Origin: Hypericum androsaemum
Lineage: Eukaryota; Streptophyta; Magnoliopsida; Malpighiales; Hypericaceae
NCBI GenBank assembly: GCA_963995505.1
Contig: OZ023181.1
Coordinates: 8,655,487-8,719,486, forward strand
Direction: 5' to 3'
Length of the DNA stretch: 64,000 nt
Below the pieces are notes generated by a model. It was given only the letters and a program-made list of their open reading frames with translations. It was not told where the DNA came from and ran no database searches. Shown piece after piece: positions 12,901-25,100 of this stretch; position 1 is the first letter of the stretch; each line of letters begins with the position of its first letter. Made by a program: the position numbers and the translations under genes.

Positions 12901-14044
12901 TCCTATGATAACAAAAGTCAATGAGATAAAAACCATCGCAAAGAAAAGAGTGTCTTTCGATGGCACCGTATAAACACGATTCCACACTTGGTACCTAAGT
13001 ATAACTATTTACATATATAGCTCATGAACTTAGGAGTTCTAATGCAATGATCCAACAAAGCAATTGCGAGATAAATCGCCAAGTCACAAAGAAATATACA
13101 GGGTTGCTTCACAGGCCACTTGATAACACTCCACAGGTCCAAGAAAATAGGTGGCTAACTTGAATTGATGGTATCTCTACTTCTCCCAAAAAAGAAGATG
13201 GTATCACCACTAATACTATATAAATTACTTGCTACACATTACTCTCTATTTTTTTTTAACTAGCCACATTCTGGTTGTCGACCTAGGTTTATTTTTGCCC
13301 TCGATTCAGATTCCAGAAAGTGAAATTAAGACACCGACGAGAAGATGAATCACTGAATATGCTCTCCTCTTTCGACGTGGAATGTGTCTTGGTTTAGTTT
13401 TTGATGGGAACCTTAGTGGACTAATGTGTCCACAGATACAAAGACAATAAGAAATGTCCAAACACACTTCGGAGTTCGTAAATGCATCTTCAGACGGGTA
13501 GAATTTGCAAGTAATAACAACAGCTTCATGTCAACAACAACAACACGCGTCCTAGACGCTCTTCTTTGGAAAGGCAAACCATGTTCATGTAATGATCCGG
13601 AGTATTTGCTTACACCACCTTGTATAAATAATCCAGTTTAAACCGGGGTGGGATATTAAAAGGCGAGAAAGTTGCTGCATTTTCTAGAACTCGAACTCGA
13701 AACTTCCTTGATTAAGTAAGAACATTGTTTTCACCAGTTATTTTAAATGATTGTTGGTTCCAAAATAAGTTCTATAAACAGCAGAACACGCTAAAGAACA
13801 TTTTAATCTAATGATATAAAATGTAAAGAAGAATTAAACCTCTTCTATGTTGTTGCGGGTCCACTTTCCAATAGTGCATTAAATACGTAACAGGCAGGAG
13901 GTGTCTCTGCAGAGACAAAGCTAGCAATAACTCAGGTAAGTAGGATGTTGGTGAGATAAAAATCAATGCACCTCGAGTTAGAAGAAAGAGGACAACACCA
14001 TGAACAACTAGTTGGTCAGAATAAGAAATAGAAGGAGAGAAAGA
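9931..14044. other. Intergenic; mostly a degenerate TIR element and AT-rich sequence
   Basis: No gene is supported. Short open frames in this stretch lack domains and coding bias. The bulk (10203-12787) is described separately as a candidate inverted-terminal-repeat element. The 12.8-14.0 kb part precedes the PROPEP gene and would contain its promoter; I found no unambiguous TATA box or W-box cluster by eye. Confidence 0.4.
10203..12787. mobile_element. Candidate TIR element ending CAATGTTTxAAAA, degenerate
   Basis: The left end (CAATGTTTAAAAAAAATG at 10203) and the reverse complement of the right end (CAATGTTTTAAAAAAGTG, ending near 12787) match. Weaker similarity runs on for roughly 100 bases, including a motif close to GAGGATGGTCCAACTAA. 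No clean target duplication is visible. Related ends occur at 34814-35238 and 43867-44450. About 600 internal bases (10443-11060) recur at 50903-51540. No transposase frame is visible, so this would be a non-autonomous or decayed element. Confidence 0.45.
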
Positions 14045-14429
14045 ATGGAAGCCACAACGAATGAAGAAAGTAGAAGAAGAGAAGAGATGTGCTATGTGCT
14101 GTATAGTCCCTGCCATTTATGTGGGCAATTCGTCAAAACAATTCTCAAGTGCTTAGGCTTTGACTCAACTACTTCACCACATGATACTGGAAGTCCTCCT
14201 CTACCCCAAGAAAGTGCTGATACATCTACCAGAGTAAGTATACATACACACCCTTTGCCTTTATTTCTGTCTGTCTCGTATTTGGTATCCGTTGTCATAT
14301 TCACGAAAAGGGTTCTCGTTTTTGGTATCTATTTTCATATTCACGAAAAGGGTTGCACCGAAATGCTGAAGCAGGGTTAGGGTTATGATATGTAATTGAG
14401 ATTATTCGATATTTTTCAAGATTAGCTGC

Positions 14430-14468
<39 letters not shown>

Positions 14469-14581
14469 GCATGCAGGAAGTTAGAAGTGAGGAGTCCATT
14501 GGCATAGGGAGGGTGACGGTGAGACGACGGCCGCCTCCTCTACCGCCGGTAAGCAGAGGGAGTGGCGGCCAGATCCACTGA
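14045..14581 (+). CDS. Plant elicitor peptide precursor (PROPEP), two exons
   Basis: Exon 1 is 14045-14233 (63 codons) and ends ACC AGA before GTAAGT. Exon 2 is 14477-14581, after ATGCATGCAG, and ends at TGA 14579-14581. The intron is in phase 0 and the protein has 97 residues. The N-terminal part has acidic/basic stretches followed by YSPCHLCGQFVKTILKCLGF, which matches the amphipathic LKCLG signature of PROPEPs. The middle is Ser/Thr/Pro-rich. The C terminus is strongly basic and ends in RRRPPPLPPVSRGSGGQIH. Aligned with AtPep1, the last nine residues S-R-G-S-G-G-Q-I-H keep the Ser, the key Gly, the second Gly and Gln, with His for the terminal Asn. PROPEPs are cytosolic or tonoplast-associated, have no signal peptide, and are cleaved by metacaspases upon damage; the released peptide activates PEPR1/2 receptor kinases. 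A likely cut is after Arg in GIGR, giving 22 residues. The first ATG is used; the frame upstream opens only at a TTG. Confidence 0.82.
14433..14464 (+). repeat. (AT)16 microsatellite in PROPEP intron
   Basis: A pure AT run lies 12 bases upstream of the intron acceptor at 14475-14476. Its place next to the polypyrimidine and branch region could affect splicing, and its length is likely polymorphic. Confidence 0.9.
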
Positions 14582-15024
14582 TAACTACTTTGTAAGCTTC
14601 GGGCGATGTTGAAATCCATTTGTAATTGTTTCTGTAATGACTATTCCACCTCACAACTCAACAGTATTGTACTATATGTTTCTTCAGCTGATGACGTTCT
14701 TGTCGATTTTATTGTGCAATTGGATGGACAATTTACAGCCTTTACCATATATTACAAGGATAGATTTCTTCGGAATAGTTAATACTTTTTTTATAAGAAT
14801 TTTATTCTAATATATTATAAGTAGTTATTTACATTCACCTAGTATTAAAACCCTCGTTTTTGTGTGTGAAGAAAACACGGTTACAACAGCATCCTCTATA
14901 AAACCCTATGAAGTAAAACCCGGTGGAAAATCATAGATAAAAAAAGAACGCTTAGTGAATACTGCTAAAATTATTTAAAACCCAAACTAATGTCCCCATA
15001 AAATAAACCCATGTTACACCCGGA
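14582..15024. other. PROPEP 3' flank and poly-T-headed fragment
   Basis: The first about 200 bases are probably the 3' UTR. At about 14786 a T-run plus ATAAGAATTTTATT begins a fragment resembling those at 1241 and 15921. I interpret these as 3' ends of minus-strand poly-A retroelements. Confidence 0.35.
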
Positions 15025-15781
15025 CAGTGTTATTAAATAGCGTTTTGCGGAAATAGCGAAACACCAAAAATTCGATATGAGAAATAGCGGATAGCGTAAC
15101 AGGAAAATAGTGGAAACCGCAAAGTAATTAAAATAAATAATTATATATAAAATAAAATAAAGCATGATGCACACAAAAAAATTGCATAAACAAAAATTAA
15201 AAGAAGTGATTAACATAAATTCAAAATCTCAATAAATAAGGCAGGATGCATAGTTGTATTGCTTTAAAAAGTCAAAAACATAAACTAAAAAACTAACTTA
15301 AAACTCAAAATCTCAATAGTTCAAAATAACTAATAATTCATAATTCTAACCAGTGATAAAAGATCTAATTATTATCCTCTTTCCTAACATAATCATTATC
15401 CTCATTTTCAGACAGTAAGGCATATCTTTCGACTTCTTCAATTGAATCTTCAGAATCAATATTTTCAACAACTATATGTAGAGACCTAAACAGTGTAAAA
15501 GACATCTCAAAAGGTAAATATGCAATAAGATATTTTCTTAATATGTTTATATTTTTGTCAATTAAGACCTATCATAATTATATTTCCTGATTAATAGCCT
15601 AAAATAAAAAATGTACAATTTCTGCTATTTCTGGTATATCGTTATGCCAGTATAGCAGAAATTGGCAATATTCTGACGCGTAGCAAAGTTGCCATATCGT
15701 ATCGGCTTTCGTAGCGGTAACCCAAATTTCTGATACGCAATAACAGTATACCGACACTATACCGGATATTTAACAACACTT
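15025..15781. mobile_element. hAT-type non-autonomous element (MITE) with 8-bp target duplication
   Basis: The ends are inverted repeats: CAGTGTTATTAAATA at the left, and AAGTGTTGTTAAATA as the reverse complement of the right. They are flanked by CACCCGGA (15017-15024) and CACTCGGA (15782-15789), a 7/8 match. Eight-base duplications and CAGTG-type ends are typical of the hAT superfamily. The 757-bp interior is AT-rich, with no transposase frame. Confidence 0.7.
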
Positions 15782-16021
15782 CACTCGGAATATTTTTAAC
15801 TTGTATGTTCGTTTAGTAGAAGAATGTGCATATAATCAGTATATATACTAATGCACTGCATGTAAGCCTTCAGGTTTTATAATTAGACTCCCAAAGAGTT
15901 GCAGAAAAGATAAGCTCGACTTTTTTTTTATAAGTAGAATTGTATTAATAATATAAGTAAATATTTACAGCCCTACTACTCCTCTACTAGCACGTACAGC
16001 CGTCTGGAGAAAGTGCCAGGA

Positions 16022-16135
16022 GCCAAAAGACTTGTAGCATAACGGCAAAAAACAGTTATAAATATGTAGAATGTCCAAGATTCGAACTCTGGCATGTGTC
16101 ATAGTGTAAAAATTTACCATTCAAAAAAATATGGC
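16022..16135 (+). mobile_element. Candidate SINE, plus strand
   Basis: The 8-bp sequence TGCCAGGA flanks the stretch (16014-16021 and 16136-16143). Inside are a box A-like TAGCATAACGG, a box B-like GATTCGAACTC (about 16079-16089) and a terminal A-run. This fits a short tRNA-derived SINE, but the duplication is short, so the call is tentative. Confidence 0.45.
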
Positions 16136-16143
16136 TGCCAGGA

Positions 16144-16649
16144 AGACAGAAAAAAGAAACGAACCATATGCGAAGAGGGTATTTTCAAGCTCGAATGAAC
16201 AGTTGCTCCGTAAAATCTTATATCCACAGGTTCAAGTTCAACAAACTCCTGGATTTTGTTTCAGGAGCGTGGGGGTTCCGGCAAAGATAGAACAACCAAA
16301 GGAGAAGCTTTAGAAGATAGTTAACCAGAACTATCTTACATGCCGGTTTAAACAGCTTCTGCTGCAACTTCCCTGCTTATTTGATATCTTTAAAAAGTGC
16401 AGAGCCACGAGGCTATATACTAAAAGACAAATAATTTTAGCTCATCAGTAAATCCAGTTAGTTAACCAGCTATGCTTGAAACCTCCACTTAAATCATGTT
16501 ATTCATAGATTATACATTAATGTTGAGTGTCAGATTCCCTGTTGTCTATCAACTGAACTCAATATAACTGAATATCAATCAATAGTCTAAAGGAAAGCTA
16601 AAGAAAAATTTGGTCATCCCCACCATGAAGCTCCTCCCGCCATGTCGAT
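16144..16649. other. Intergenic, likely 3' UTR of the minus-strand gene
   Basis: No frame with coding character is visible. The segment lies directly downstream of the stop codon (16650-16652) of the minus-strand gene and probably includes its 3' UTR. Confidence 0.4.
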
Positions 16650-18449
16650 CTACTTCGCAGCTTTTTTGGCAAAAAAGTTGAGCGTCATCCTGGAAAATCT
16701 TGTTAGGGTGAAAAACATTTGCAACAGAGCACGGCCCTTCACGATCCCTTCCTTCATGCCCCTGGCAGCCCTAGCAACTTCTGGCTCTCCTCGTGTCTCA
16801 GTCCTCGGATTCTCCACCCTCTGTAATGAAGCTAAAGCAAGTAAAGGCCAAGTAAAGTCATAACAAGGAACTAGATTTCTTCTTGAACGAAAAAGACCAA
16901 GCGCAAAGGAAAGTGAGAAGAACCTGTAGGAGACGTGGCAGTGAACTGGCGAAGCTTCTCTTCAGCTGCCCGTACAGCTCTTGTGGAGCCTCTTACACCT
17001 TGGGATATCTCTTGGCTGCAGGCAGAGCACAATGTTACCTCTCTGAATAATGTACATAGAGACACTCATTTCAATTTTGATAACTCAACATGTTACTTAC
17101 TGGATTTAGCGACGAAATTGAAGTGTATAAATTGAAGTAGATCGTGTTTTATCCTTACAGACGGAAAATCACAACCAATCAACTCCAATCCAAACAAACA
17201 GCATATTTTCATATGCAGCATAGCAAAAACTGACCACCAAAAACATAACAGGCCAAAACTCCATCTGAAACCCAATAAACATTACCATCTGGTTTCCGAA
17301 TGCAAATCATGCATGCACTCCAACTAGATAGGTAACAGTGCAGACCACACAAATGTGGGTATAGATAACTGAATCTAGTCAGCCCGAGATGCACAATCCA
17401 AGCTCGGAAGGGTACAAGCAGATCAGATTAAGCGCCTCATTTCTGAGAAGCCAACATGTCAACATGTTACCATGGAGTTATGATTCTACAGTGTGCCACA
17501 CAACACAATTTCTCATATAAGAGGAAGAGGAAGAGGAAGAGGAAGAGGAAGCGCACTAACCCGAGATCACTGAGCTCCATGGTGAGATCACTAATCTCCA
17601 TCCCAGATAACCTCACGGCGGCCATCGTAGCAGGCAGCTCTTCCCTCGTCACATCCATCAGCTTCTCCATCGACTCCGCTGCTCTCTTGAATGCCTTCCC
17701 ATTTCCCGAATCCACCAAATCACAAACAGATGAAAGAAAGCACAACACTAAAAACAAAATTTCATTTTCTACAAAGAAGGAAAAGACCACAGAAAAGAAT
17801 CTTTACCAGGACGGCCGGAATCGCGGAGAAGAAAAGCCATGCCGCCGAAACCGCCACCTAAAAATGCCAACCAATTGAAACAATCAATCAGAGAGGATGC
17901 GAGAAGATAAATGGGAAAGAGCTCACCATGAGAATGCCAGGATTCGAAATCCCGAACCACCTAGATATTTACAACGCCTTGCGCTATTGGCGAATTAAAA
18001 CAAAATCCGTTGCATCCAAACAATCAGAATAGGCAAAGAACTCGAACATCGTTTATTTACACATTACTTCGCGAATGAATTACCGATTAAAATCTACGAG
18101 AATTTCAATTCTAAATTAAATAATAAACGCGGTTTATAATGATAATAATAATAATAAGAGAGAGAGAGAGAGAGAGAGAGGATGCGAGAAGTACGGCGGA
18201 AGCAACGACGTTGAGAACGAGGAGGTGACGGTGGGTGAGGTGGAGCGTGGGAGGTGCCGGCTGGGAGGGCAATCCGACGGACTCCGTGTACCTTGCGGCT
18301 TCTGAAAACGCTGATCGGACGGCCAGCGGCGGGAGGCGGCGCAGAGAGGGCAGGCGGAGGGTAGGAGCGGGAATGGAGCGGGCAGGATTGGGTGCGGGCG
18401 GGAGTAGAGGGGGACAATAGGAGCCTAGTTTTAGTTGAGTGGCGGCCAT
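16650..18449 (-). CDS. Putative chloroplast membrane protein, five exons
   Basis: Exons on the minus strand are 18195-18449, 17807-17857, 17561-17694, 16924-17015 and 16650-16831. All junctions are GT-AG with consistent phase (0, 0, 2, 1), giving 237 residues. The start is the first ATG in frame (MAATQLKLGS). Residues 1 to about 65 are rich in Ser, Pro, Arg and Ala, like a plastid transit peptide. Residues about 72-102 (LLVLNVVASAVAVSAAWLFF) form a membrane helix interrupted by an intron. A conserved acidic/helical region follows (AFKRAAESMEKLMDVTREEL, MEISDLTMELSDLGQEISQG) and then a basic C-terminal part with ARAARGMKEGIVKGRALLQM. Exon 2 has only 51 bases. I recognise a conserved plant family of unknown function; the single helix plus coiled-coil layout recalls DUF948-type proteins, which is only a suggestion. 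Plastid targeting is inferred. Confidence 0.85.
17521..17553 (+). repeat. GAGGAA hexamer microsatellite in intron
   Basis: About five copies of GAGGAA (TTCCTC on the coding strand) lie just inside intron 3 of the minus-strand gene, a few bases from its GTTAGT donor (GT complement at 17559-17560). Open frames across it on either strand are artefacts of the repeat. Confidence 0.8.
18157..18180 (+). repeat. (AG)12 microsatellite in intron 1
   Basis: A pure AG run lies about 14 bases from the donor of exon 1 of the minus-strand membrane protein gene, on the intron side. It makes the adjacent open frame appear to extend past the true exon end. Confidence 0.85.
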
Positions 18450-19177
18450 TTTGTGCTCAGGTTGGTTCACACGGAGAGCTGTTTAATGTGAACAAGGTGG
18501 GGGGCAGCTTCCTTTTCTTTTCTTTGGAAAAATCCCTTCCCCTTCGCCATTTTTTTGTCTCTCTGTCCAACTTTTTTTCGCTCAATCTCGGTGACAACAT
18601 TTTTCTAGTTTAACTTTAGGTCTCGAGTTTCAACTCGAATTCGGATAAGGGAGAGATTACTTGGAGAGGTCAATCTAAAACTTTACTTAGGAGAGTCACA
18701 ATATAATATAATGTGTTGCTTGCTTTAGACGGTGAAGTTTTTTTTGAAAGTTAAATATTACACCTAGTTACAATGTCAAAGACTGAATCCTTGACTTTTT
18801 TGAAATTAAGCAATGCCTAAGCCAAATCTAAGCCAAATGTCCGTTGGTAGACGGTGAAGTTAATGCATGATAGATTTGTTAATAACCCCAACAGCTTGGA
18901 AGAGGGGAAATTTAATTGCCATTTTTTACATCTCATATTTACAGAATGATGCCCTCGATATTCCCTACAAAAATTCTGCAGTTCCAACGGGAGTGCTCTG
19001 TTGCAGAATCCCCCCTCCCCAAGATTTGCAAACCCATTTACAAACAGTAATCATATTACTACTAACAATGTACTTAAATAAATTATCCTATTTTTTTTTT
19101 CTTGTTTCCTATATACTTGGTAAATCTTCTTCTAAGTTCTAGGGCCCTTTCAATTACACGACCATTAGAGAACCTTG
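18450..19177. other. Intergenic between two minus-strand genes
   Basis: The left part holds the 5' flank of the five-exon membrane protein gene, and the right part the 3' UTR of RKP. I see no further gene or element. Confidence 0.5.
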
Positions 19178-22100
19178 TCATCTCTTTTCACCAATCTTTA
19201 TCACCTCCGCCACGGTCGCATTGCAGAAGAAACATCTGTGGCAGTTCAACCGATGCCTGGTTATGCAACTATAACAGGATCTGTGGGAACAAGGTGCAAA
19301 CTCGGCGTCCGCTTCGCTCGAGTAACAGATGCAGCAGGTTTCGTCATCCACGTCCATTTCTTCCCCAAACTTTATCCTGTCGACTTGCTGCTGCAACTCA
19401 ATCCGGCTAACGAGGAGGCTCAGAAAAGTCTCAAGCTGCCCAAGTCTTACAAGGCATCCCTCATCTATAACAGAGCCAACCTGGCAAGAAAGACCGTGGA
19501 AATAGTGATATAAAACAGGTTACCTATATATGCAACACAAACCAAAGTAGTTCACGACACAAAGGTATATATCAACCTAGAAACATCAAAGAGCATCAAA
19601 GGTATATAGCAAGTTCAGGGTTGGGTAGCGGAGCGGATTGCTAATGCTAGGCGGAAAGATCTTAAAACCCCTTTAATTCAGTCCTTGCACATTGAGTTTG
19701 CATCTTCCCGTTAATTTCCACGTATTTTAGCTTATAGCGATCAAAACATACACTTACCCAGTTGTAGTCCAGAAGATACTGAAATCCCTGATACAACGTA
19801 TTGGCACAGTCCATGCTAGCAAAAATCCCCATTACATCATTCCGTGATGCACATTCTGCCTCCAAACTTGGTTCTAACAAATTCAAGATGATCCCAACTA
19901 GGGGTGCCAATATCATGCCTCGATTTACTTTCTCTGATGATTGACCATGTCGACGGAGAGACCTATGAATAAAGTTGTTTTAAATGAGGAACAGTAGCAT
20001 GTGAAAATAAGAGCTCACAATTTCGTTTTTCAATCTATAGATACACTGAGCTGTTGCATAAGCAACAACAGGAAAGCAACCTATCTATTCACTTAAAAAT
20101 ATCATATTATCTTCTAACAACAGATCGTTAAGAAGGATCTGAATTGTTAAAAAAAATTCTGACATGATTAGAGAACAGTCAAGCTAGCAAAAATGTATTG
20201 CAAGCACGGAATTGGGAAAATATATCGCAAAAACCCAAAGAAACTAACAGATTATAGTTGGTGGATGCACAGATTCGGAAACTCACAAATCAAAGAACTC
20301 TGAATCTGCCGCTGAAGTTATGTTGTTCAGAATAAAGACAATCAATTCTGTAAGCCTCCGAAGGTTTGTATCAGTTCCGACCAGGAACGCTTGAGGGATC
20401 TCGCAGGTGCAGAATTCCAATACCCTTGCAAGATTACATGAGAGATCAAATATGACACAACATTTTCTCTGCTGAAAGTCCAGTACCTGCAAAGGACACT
20501 CGGTAACAACACAAGTCAGGAAGAAATTACCAATCAGCATATTTCATAAAGCTCTACTAACTAAACAAAATCACTGTAACTGGAATTACTTTGTGATAAT
20601 AATTGTAGGACATAAAGTCTGTGGAAACCCAATGAGGATCGCATCCAATTGCCCACTAGCAAAATAAATAAAACCACCGGGGGATCTATCTCTCATTCTA
20701 AGACCTTAAGAAATCAACTCCAGTACATGAAAAAAAAAATACAGCAAAAACCAGATTCAACATAGTCAAGTTCCAACCTATTCGGATTGGTGGCATTGCT
20801 TAATGAAACATGATGTGGTTAGCAAGGGATCCACTTAATCACACCTGTTCTCAGGTGTGGGGGATATTTGATTCCCAGACGAGAGTCACCAACAAAGTAG
20901 CTAAATGTCCAACTTTAACAGATCCTAACAAGTATATCCTTGAATAACTCTTCTATCAAAATCCTGTCCGATTTCCCCGTCTTTTCAGTGACCCCATACA
21001 ATTGAATTCCCTTTCATCATATAAAGTTTAATGGCCAAGTTTCTGATAGCAATTAAGGTAATGCAAGGACTGTGACCCATTTATTCAAACCACTAAAACG
21101 CTCATACCTTGACATACACCAGATTTTCTTCATTCTGAGTTTTGCATTCTATTAAAAGGGATCCTAGATTATTAAAAATATATTCGAGCTTATTATAATT
21201 CGACTGGAGCCCACTGCAACATGCAATATAAAATCATGAGCACGAAAGCGAATTTTTGTAATAAAAGGTTCTACTCTTTTGAAAAAAATTATGATAAAGC
21301 TGAATTACTAGAAAGCCTTCTTTGTTTGGATAAATGATTCACTGTGCCCCAGTTCAAGAGTTCTTTTGTTCCCTTCAAGTACTGTCAAAGAAAAAAGTCA
21401 ATGTTCTACGAGGTAGGTGCCTATCCTACGAATTTCAGTTTTCCCCCACTTGAGCCCTTCAGCGTTGGTAGTATCTTGAGCAACACCAGGTAAGATACTG
21501 AGGACACCAGCTTTTTGACAATAACTATTTTCCATTGAAAACTTTCTCGACTGAGGTACACTGTATTAAAAAATTAAGCACCAAAGTAAGTTTGCTCATT
21601 TTTGCGTCAAGAGTAAATTAGTAGCACACAATTCAATATCAGAAGAACCAAATTAAAGCAGAGTTTTAAAAAGGAACTCCGTGACATACCTGGTATTTCT
21701 CTTGCATTTCCCGAACAGATACAGAGAACTCAGTCATTGTCCAGCTAAGAGTGTTGAACAGGCGATTCAGAAAAGCGGAGAACAATTCTTCGTCATTTAT
21801 GCAAGCTTCCCGCAACAAGTTCTATACAAAGTTGGAGCACAAGCAACCGATCAAATTGATGGCCTTGTCCATATAACAGGTTTTAAAGCTAAATCACAGA
21901 AGTGCCCTACCTGGAAAACAACAGATGATGAAGATGTATCTCCATACTTTGATGAGCCAAAGCGAGAACCTCTGCTTAATCGTAAAATAATGTTGGTCAC
22001 CGGAATCCAGGATCTGTTATCAAAAGCTGACAACAATGCGGTTGGCATTCTTTCTGTGGCAGCTTCATTGCTTTCAAATGCTGCCACATATTCCTTATAT

Positions 22101-25100
22101 TGCACGAGAACTGAAATAGATTGGAGAAGAAGATCTCTCAGATCTGCAGACAGTATCCTTGGATCGTTGAAGTGGGTAACAACAAAAGTGACCTGACAAG
22201 ACAGCAACTTATCAATGCTTCACTTTTACCAAATGCATAAGAAACATTTATGCCAAGGTAAAACCATAACTTCGCATTAATCAAAGTTCAATTAGAATAA
22301 AGTTACAAAAACACAGGCTCTAAGGCATCACAAATTAATTGTAAACAACATCAAAGAGTAGGTTAGAAATTTATTCAGGGAAGTGAGGGGAAGTTATGAG
22401 AGTAGGGTAGAATATTACAAACTACCTTTGATGTGTCACAAACTACATCAAAGAGTAGGGTAGAAATTCCCCCCACTCTCACCCTTCTTAATCTAAATCC
22501 AATCAAGGAAGATATTTTCTTCCCTCTATTTCACCTTCCTGCTTATTTTACCCTCTATCCAATCAAATTGTAAACCCCAATATAAAATGCATAACAAACC
22601 TGAAAAGGAATCAAATATTTATACATGCATGCCATTACCAAAGAGAACCAACCACGATATGTGCCTACTTCTATCAGCGGAGCAAACAATTGAATTAAGA
22701 ATACATGCCTAGAAAGCATGGAAATGAATCAGGTTACTTACAAATGAGGTAAGCCCTTGCTTAATAAAGATGGCAGAAGGAACAAATGGAGGATCACTTT
22801 TGCGGAGCACATGAAAGCAATCAACCTGCAATGAAATTGATGAGGCAAACAATAAGTGCACCTTAAGTTGATAAAATTAAAACCGTTCAACAGGTGGAAC
22901 ACCAACATTCAAGTTTCACAGTAACCTAAATCATATAAAACCAATCAGACAAAACCACTCATATAAACTAGCTTCCTTCAACAGCAGAAACACCTGGAAG
23001 GTCAAAAGCACAAGTAGAATACAGTAACGGCTTGTTTAAAGATCATGCTTTAAGCAAACAAAATTAGAAGCCTCACATCTTAGTGGATGCAAGCAAGCAT
23101 AGGCTGCAAAGTTCATCACACTTATTAGATAGGGATTAAGTAGAGCCATAATCACAATAAAGAGTAATTTCAGAAGGAAAATTATGAAGAAAAAAAAATG
23201 TAGCAGCCAACAGGGCATCCAGTGGAACATATAATTGACAAAAAGGAAAAAAAAGAGAGGTGTCTCAAGCTGATTTATGATCTACCAGGATCTCTCAATA
23301 CAAATGAAAGAACACTTGGATGTTCTTAATAAGCAAAATAGCACCGACTAGTAAAAGTCATTAGTGGAGCGCAGGGAGAAAAATGAAAGAATAGGCTCAA
23401 GCCCACACTTCCGTTAGCAAAACCAAAGTATGAATCATGTCCGCAATCAGGTACAAAATAATAACTCGAACTCAGAGTTAACTATGATAGTTATAACCAA
23501 TGCATCAAGATACGGAAGCTTGGAAGAACAGAAACGTTTCAGTAACAACAAAGAATTTGATCGACTCATCTGCAATCTTTTGAAAAATAAACAATGATAT
23601 TATCCAAAAAACACTCCTTAATTAAGCAAAAGAAATACACAATTGAGGAGCAGTAGCACATTTACCAGTGTTTCAACATAAAACTCAGGGACATAGGTAA
23701 ACAAAGAATCCACTTTGCTAAGGATGAGAAGTAGTTGGACTATCCACATGCACATAGCATACATCCCCCTTTGTTTCCAGCGAGCGAAGAGTGAGATGCG
23801 GTACCTGCAAAAGAAGATCCTATGATTACATTGAACAGAGTATGCATAAGCGATGCAAATAGAACTACGAAAGTTACAACGCAACTATCCAAATTAAACA
23901 ACTCAAATAGCAATGCCAAATAGACTTTAATGACAAATCAAATGGAAAGAGGACAACGAGCATACAGAAGAACCAATTCAACCAATGGCGGACAGCAGCA
24001 GTTATTTCAAAATGGAAAATGGGAATATAGAGAGAGCTTGAAACAGTCATGATTGGTAGCGTCATTGTAGGGAAAAAAATGCAAAGCATGTCCATGAAAA
24101 GAGGTCATTAGGAAGCAAAGCAACGCAGAAAAGATAACTCAGCAATGAAGATGCTGCTGGCAGTCAGAAAGAAAATGTTTTGCCACCCCAAAAGATAGAT
24201 TCTGCATAAAGAACAAAGAAGCAATCCAAGTTGCAAACAACAGGAATGCATCAATTACATTAAGGATGTGAGGAATGGTTAGCAAAATCAAGAAGCAAGT
24301 GTGTTCCATTACCATGCACAGTGTCTGACACACTCTACTACTTCTTCTCGGTATTCATTACGAGCTTCCTTCAAGCGCCTTGGTTGCTCACTACAAGCTC
24401 GTTCTCTTATTTGCTTATCAGTCTCTTCAAGGAGTGACAAAGATTGTGCCTGATGAGACATGTAATATGATGCCTACAAACGCAAAATTCTCAATCAGCG
24501 TATTTAATTTTCCCAAAAAACTGTAAAACACTTTCAAGTAAAAGAGTCTAAACCAATCTTATTTGAGGATCCCCACAAGCATCTTTTCCTTCATTGTGCC
24601 ATATCCAGGAATGATTTTCACAGGCCAACAATTAAGTCGCAATAACTACTTCAGCATTCATAAATTTGGTAACAACTTTAGCAGGCTGTAAAACTGCTGA
24701 TGCAAGGTCCAAATAACATCAAAAAGTAATGAGATTTGAGGGCAATACAAGAACAGATTGCAGATCAAACTAAGTAGCGGAAAATGGTAAGAGCTATCTA
24801 AAAGCAAACCTAATGTCATTATGTTCGATGTCAAATCAGCAGAACAAAAACAGTCATAAACAACAATGTGAAATTAAAAGGCAAGACATACAATTTCACA
24901 AGGCCTAGACAATTAAACAAGCATAATTTGCACTTTCCTATGCAATAAAATCGTTGAACCATTAATGTTAGCATGTAAAATCTGGGAATGCTGTCATTAA
25001 AAATACCAGTATATACTGCAGTATGCAAGTTCCGTCTTCCAAGAAAAGAGAATGTCCCAGACCAATCTTAATTCTGGCCTCCAAAATTCAAGATAATTTT

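Noticed and set aside
13426..13641. Small frame upstream of the PROPEP, considered as a second elicitor precursor
   Set aside because: No LKCLG motif, no basic C terminus and no Gly-rich ending.
18235..18420. Plus-strand Gly/Arg-rich frame
   Set aside because: Shadow of exon 1 of the minus-strand membrane protein gene.
21681..22196. Plus-strand frame of 171 codons
   Set aside because: Antisense of RKP exons 6 and 7 and the intron between them; the minus-strand exons match the family and splice in phase.
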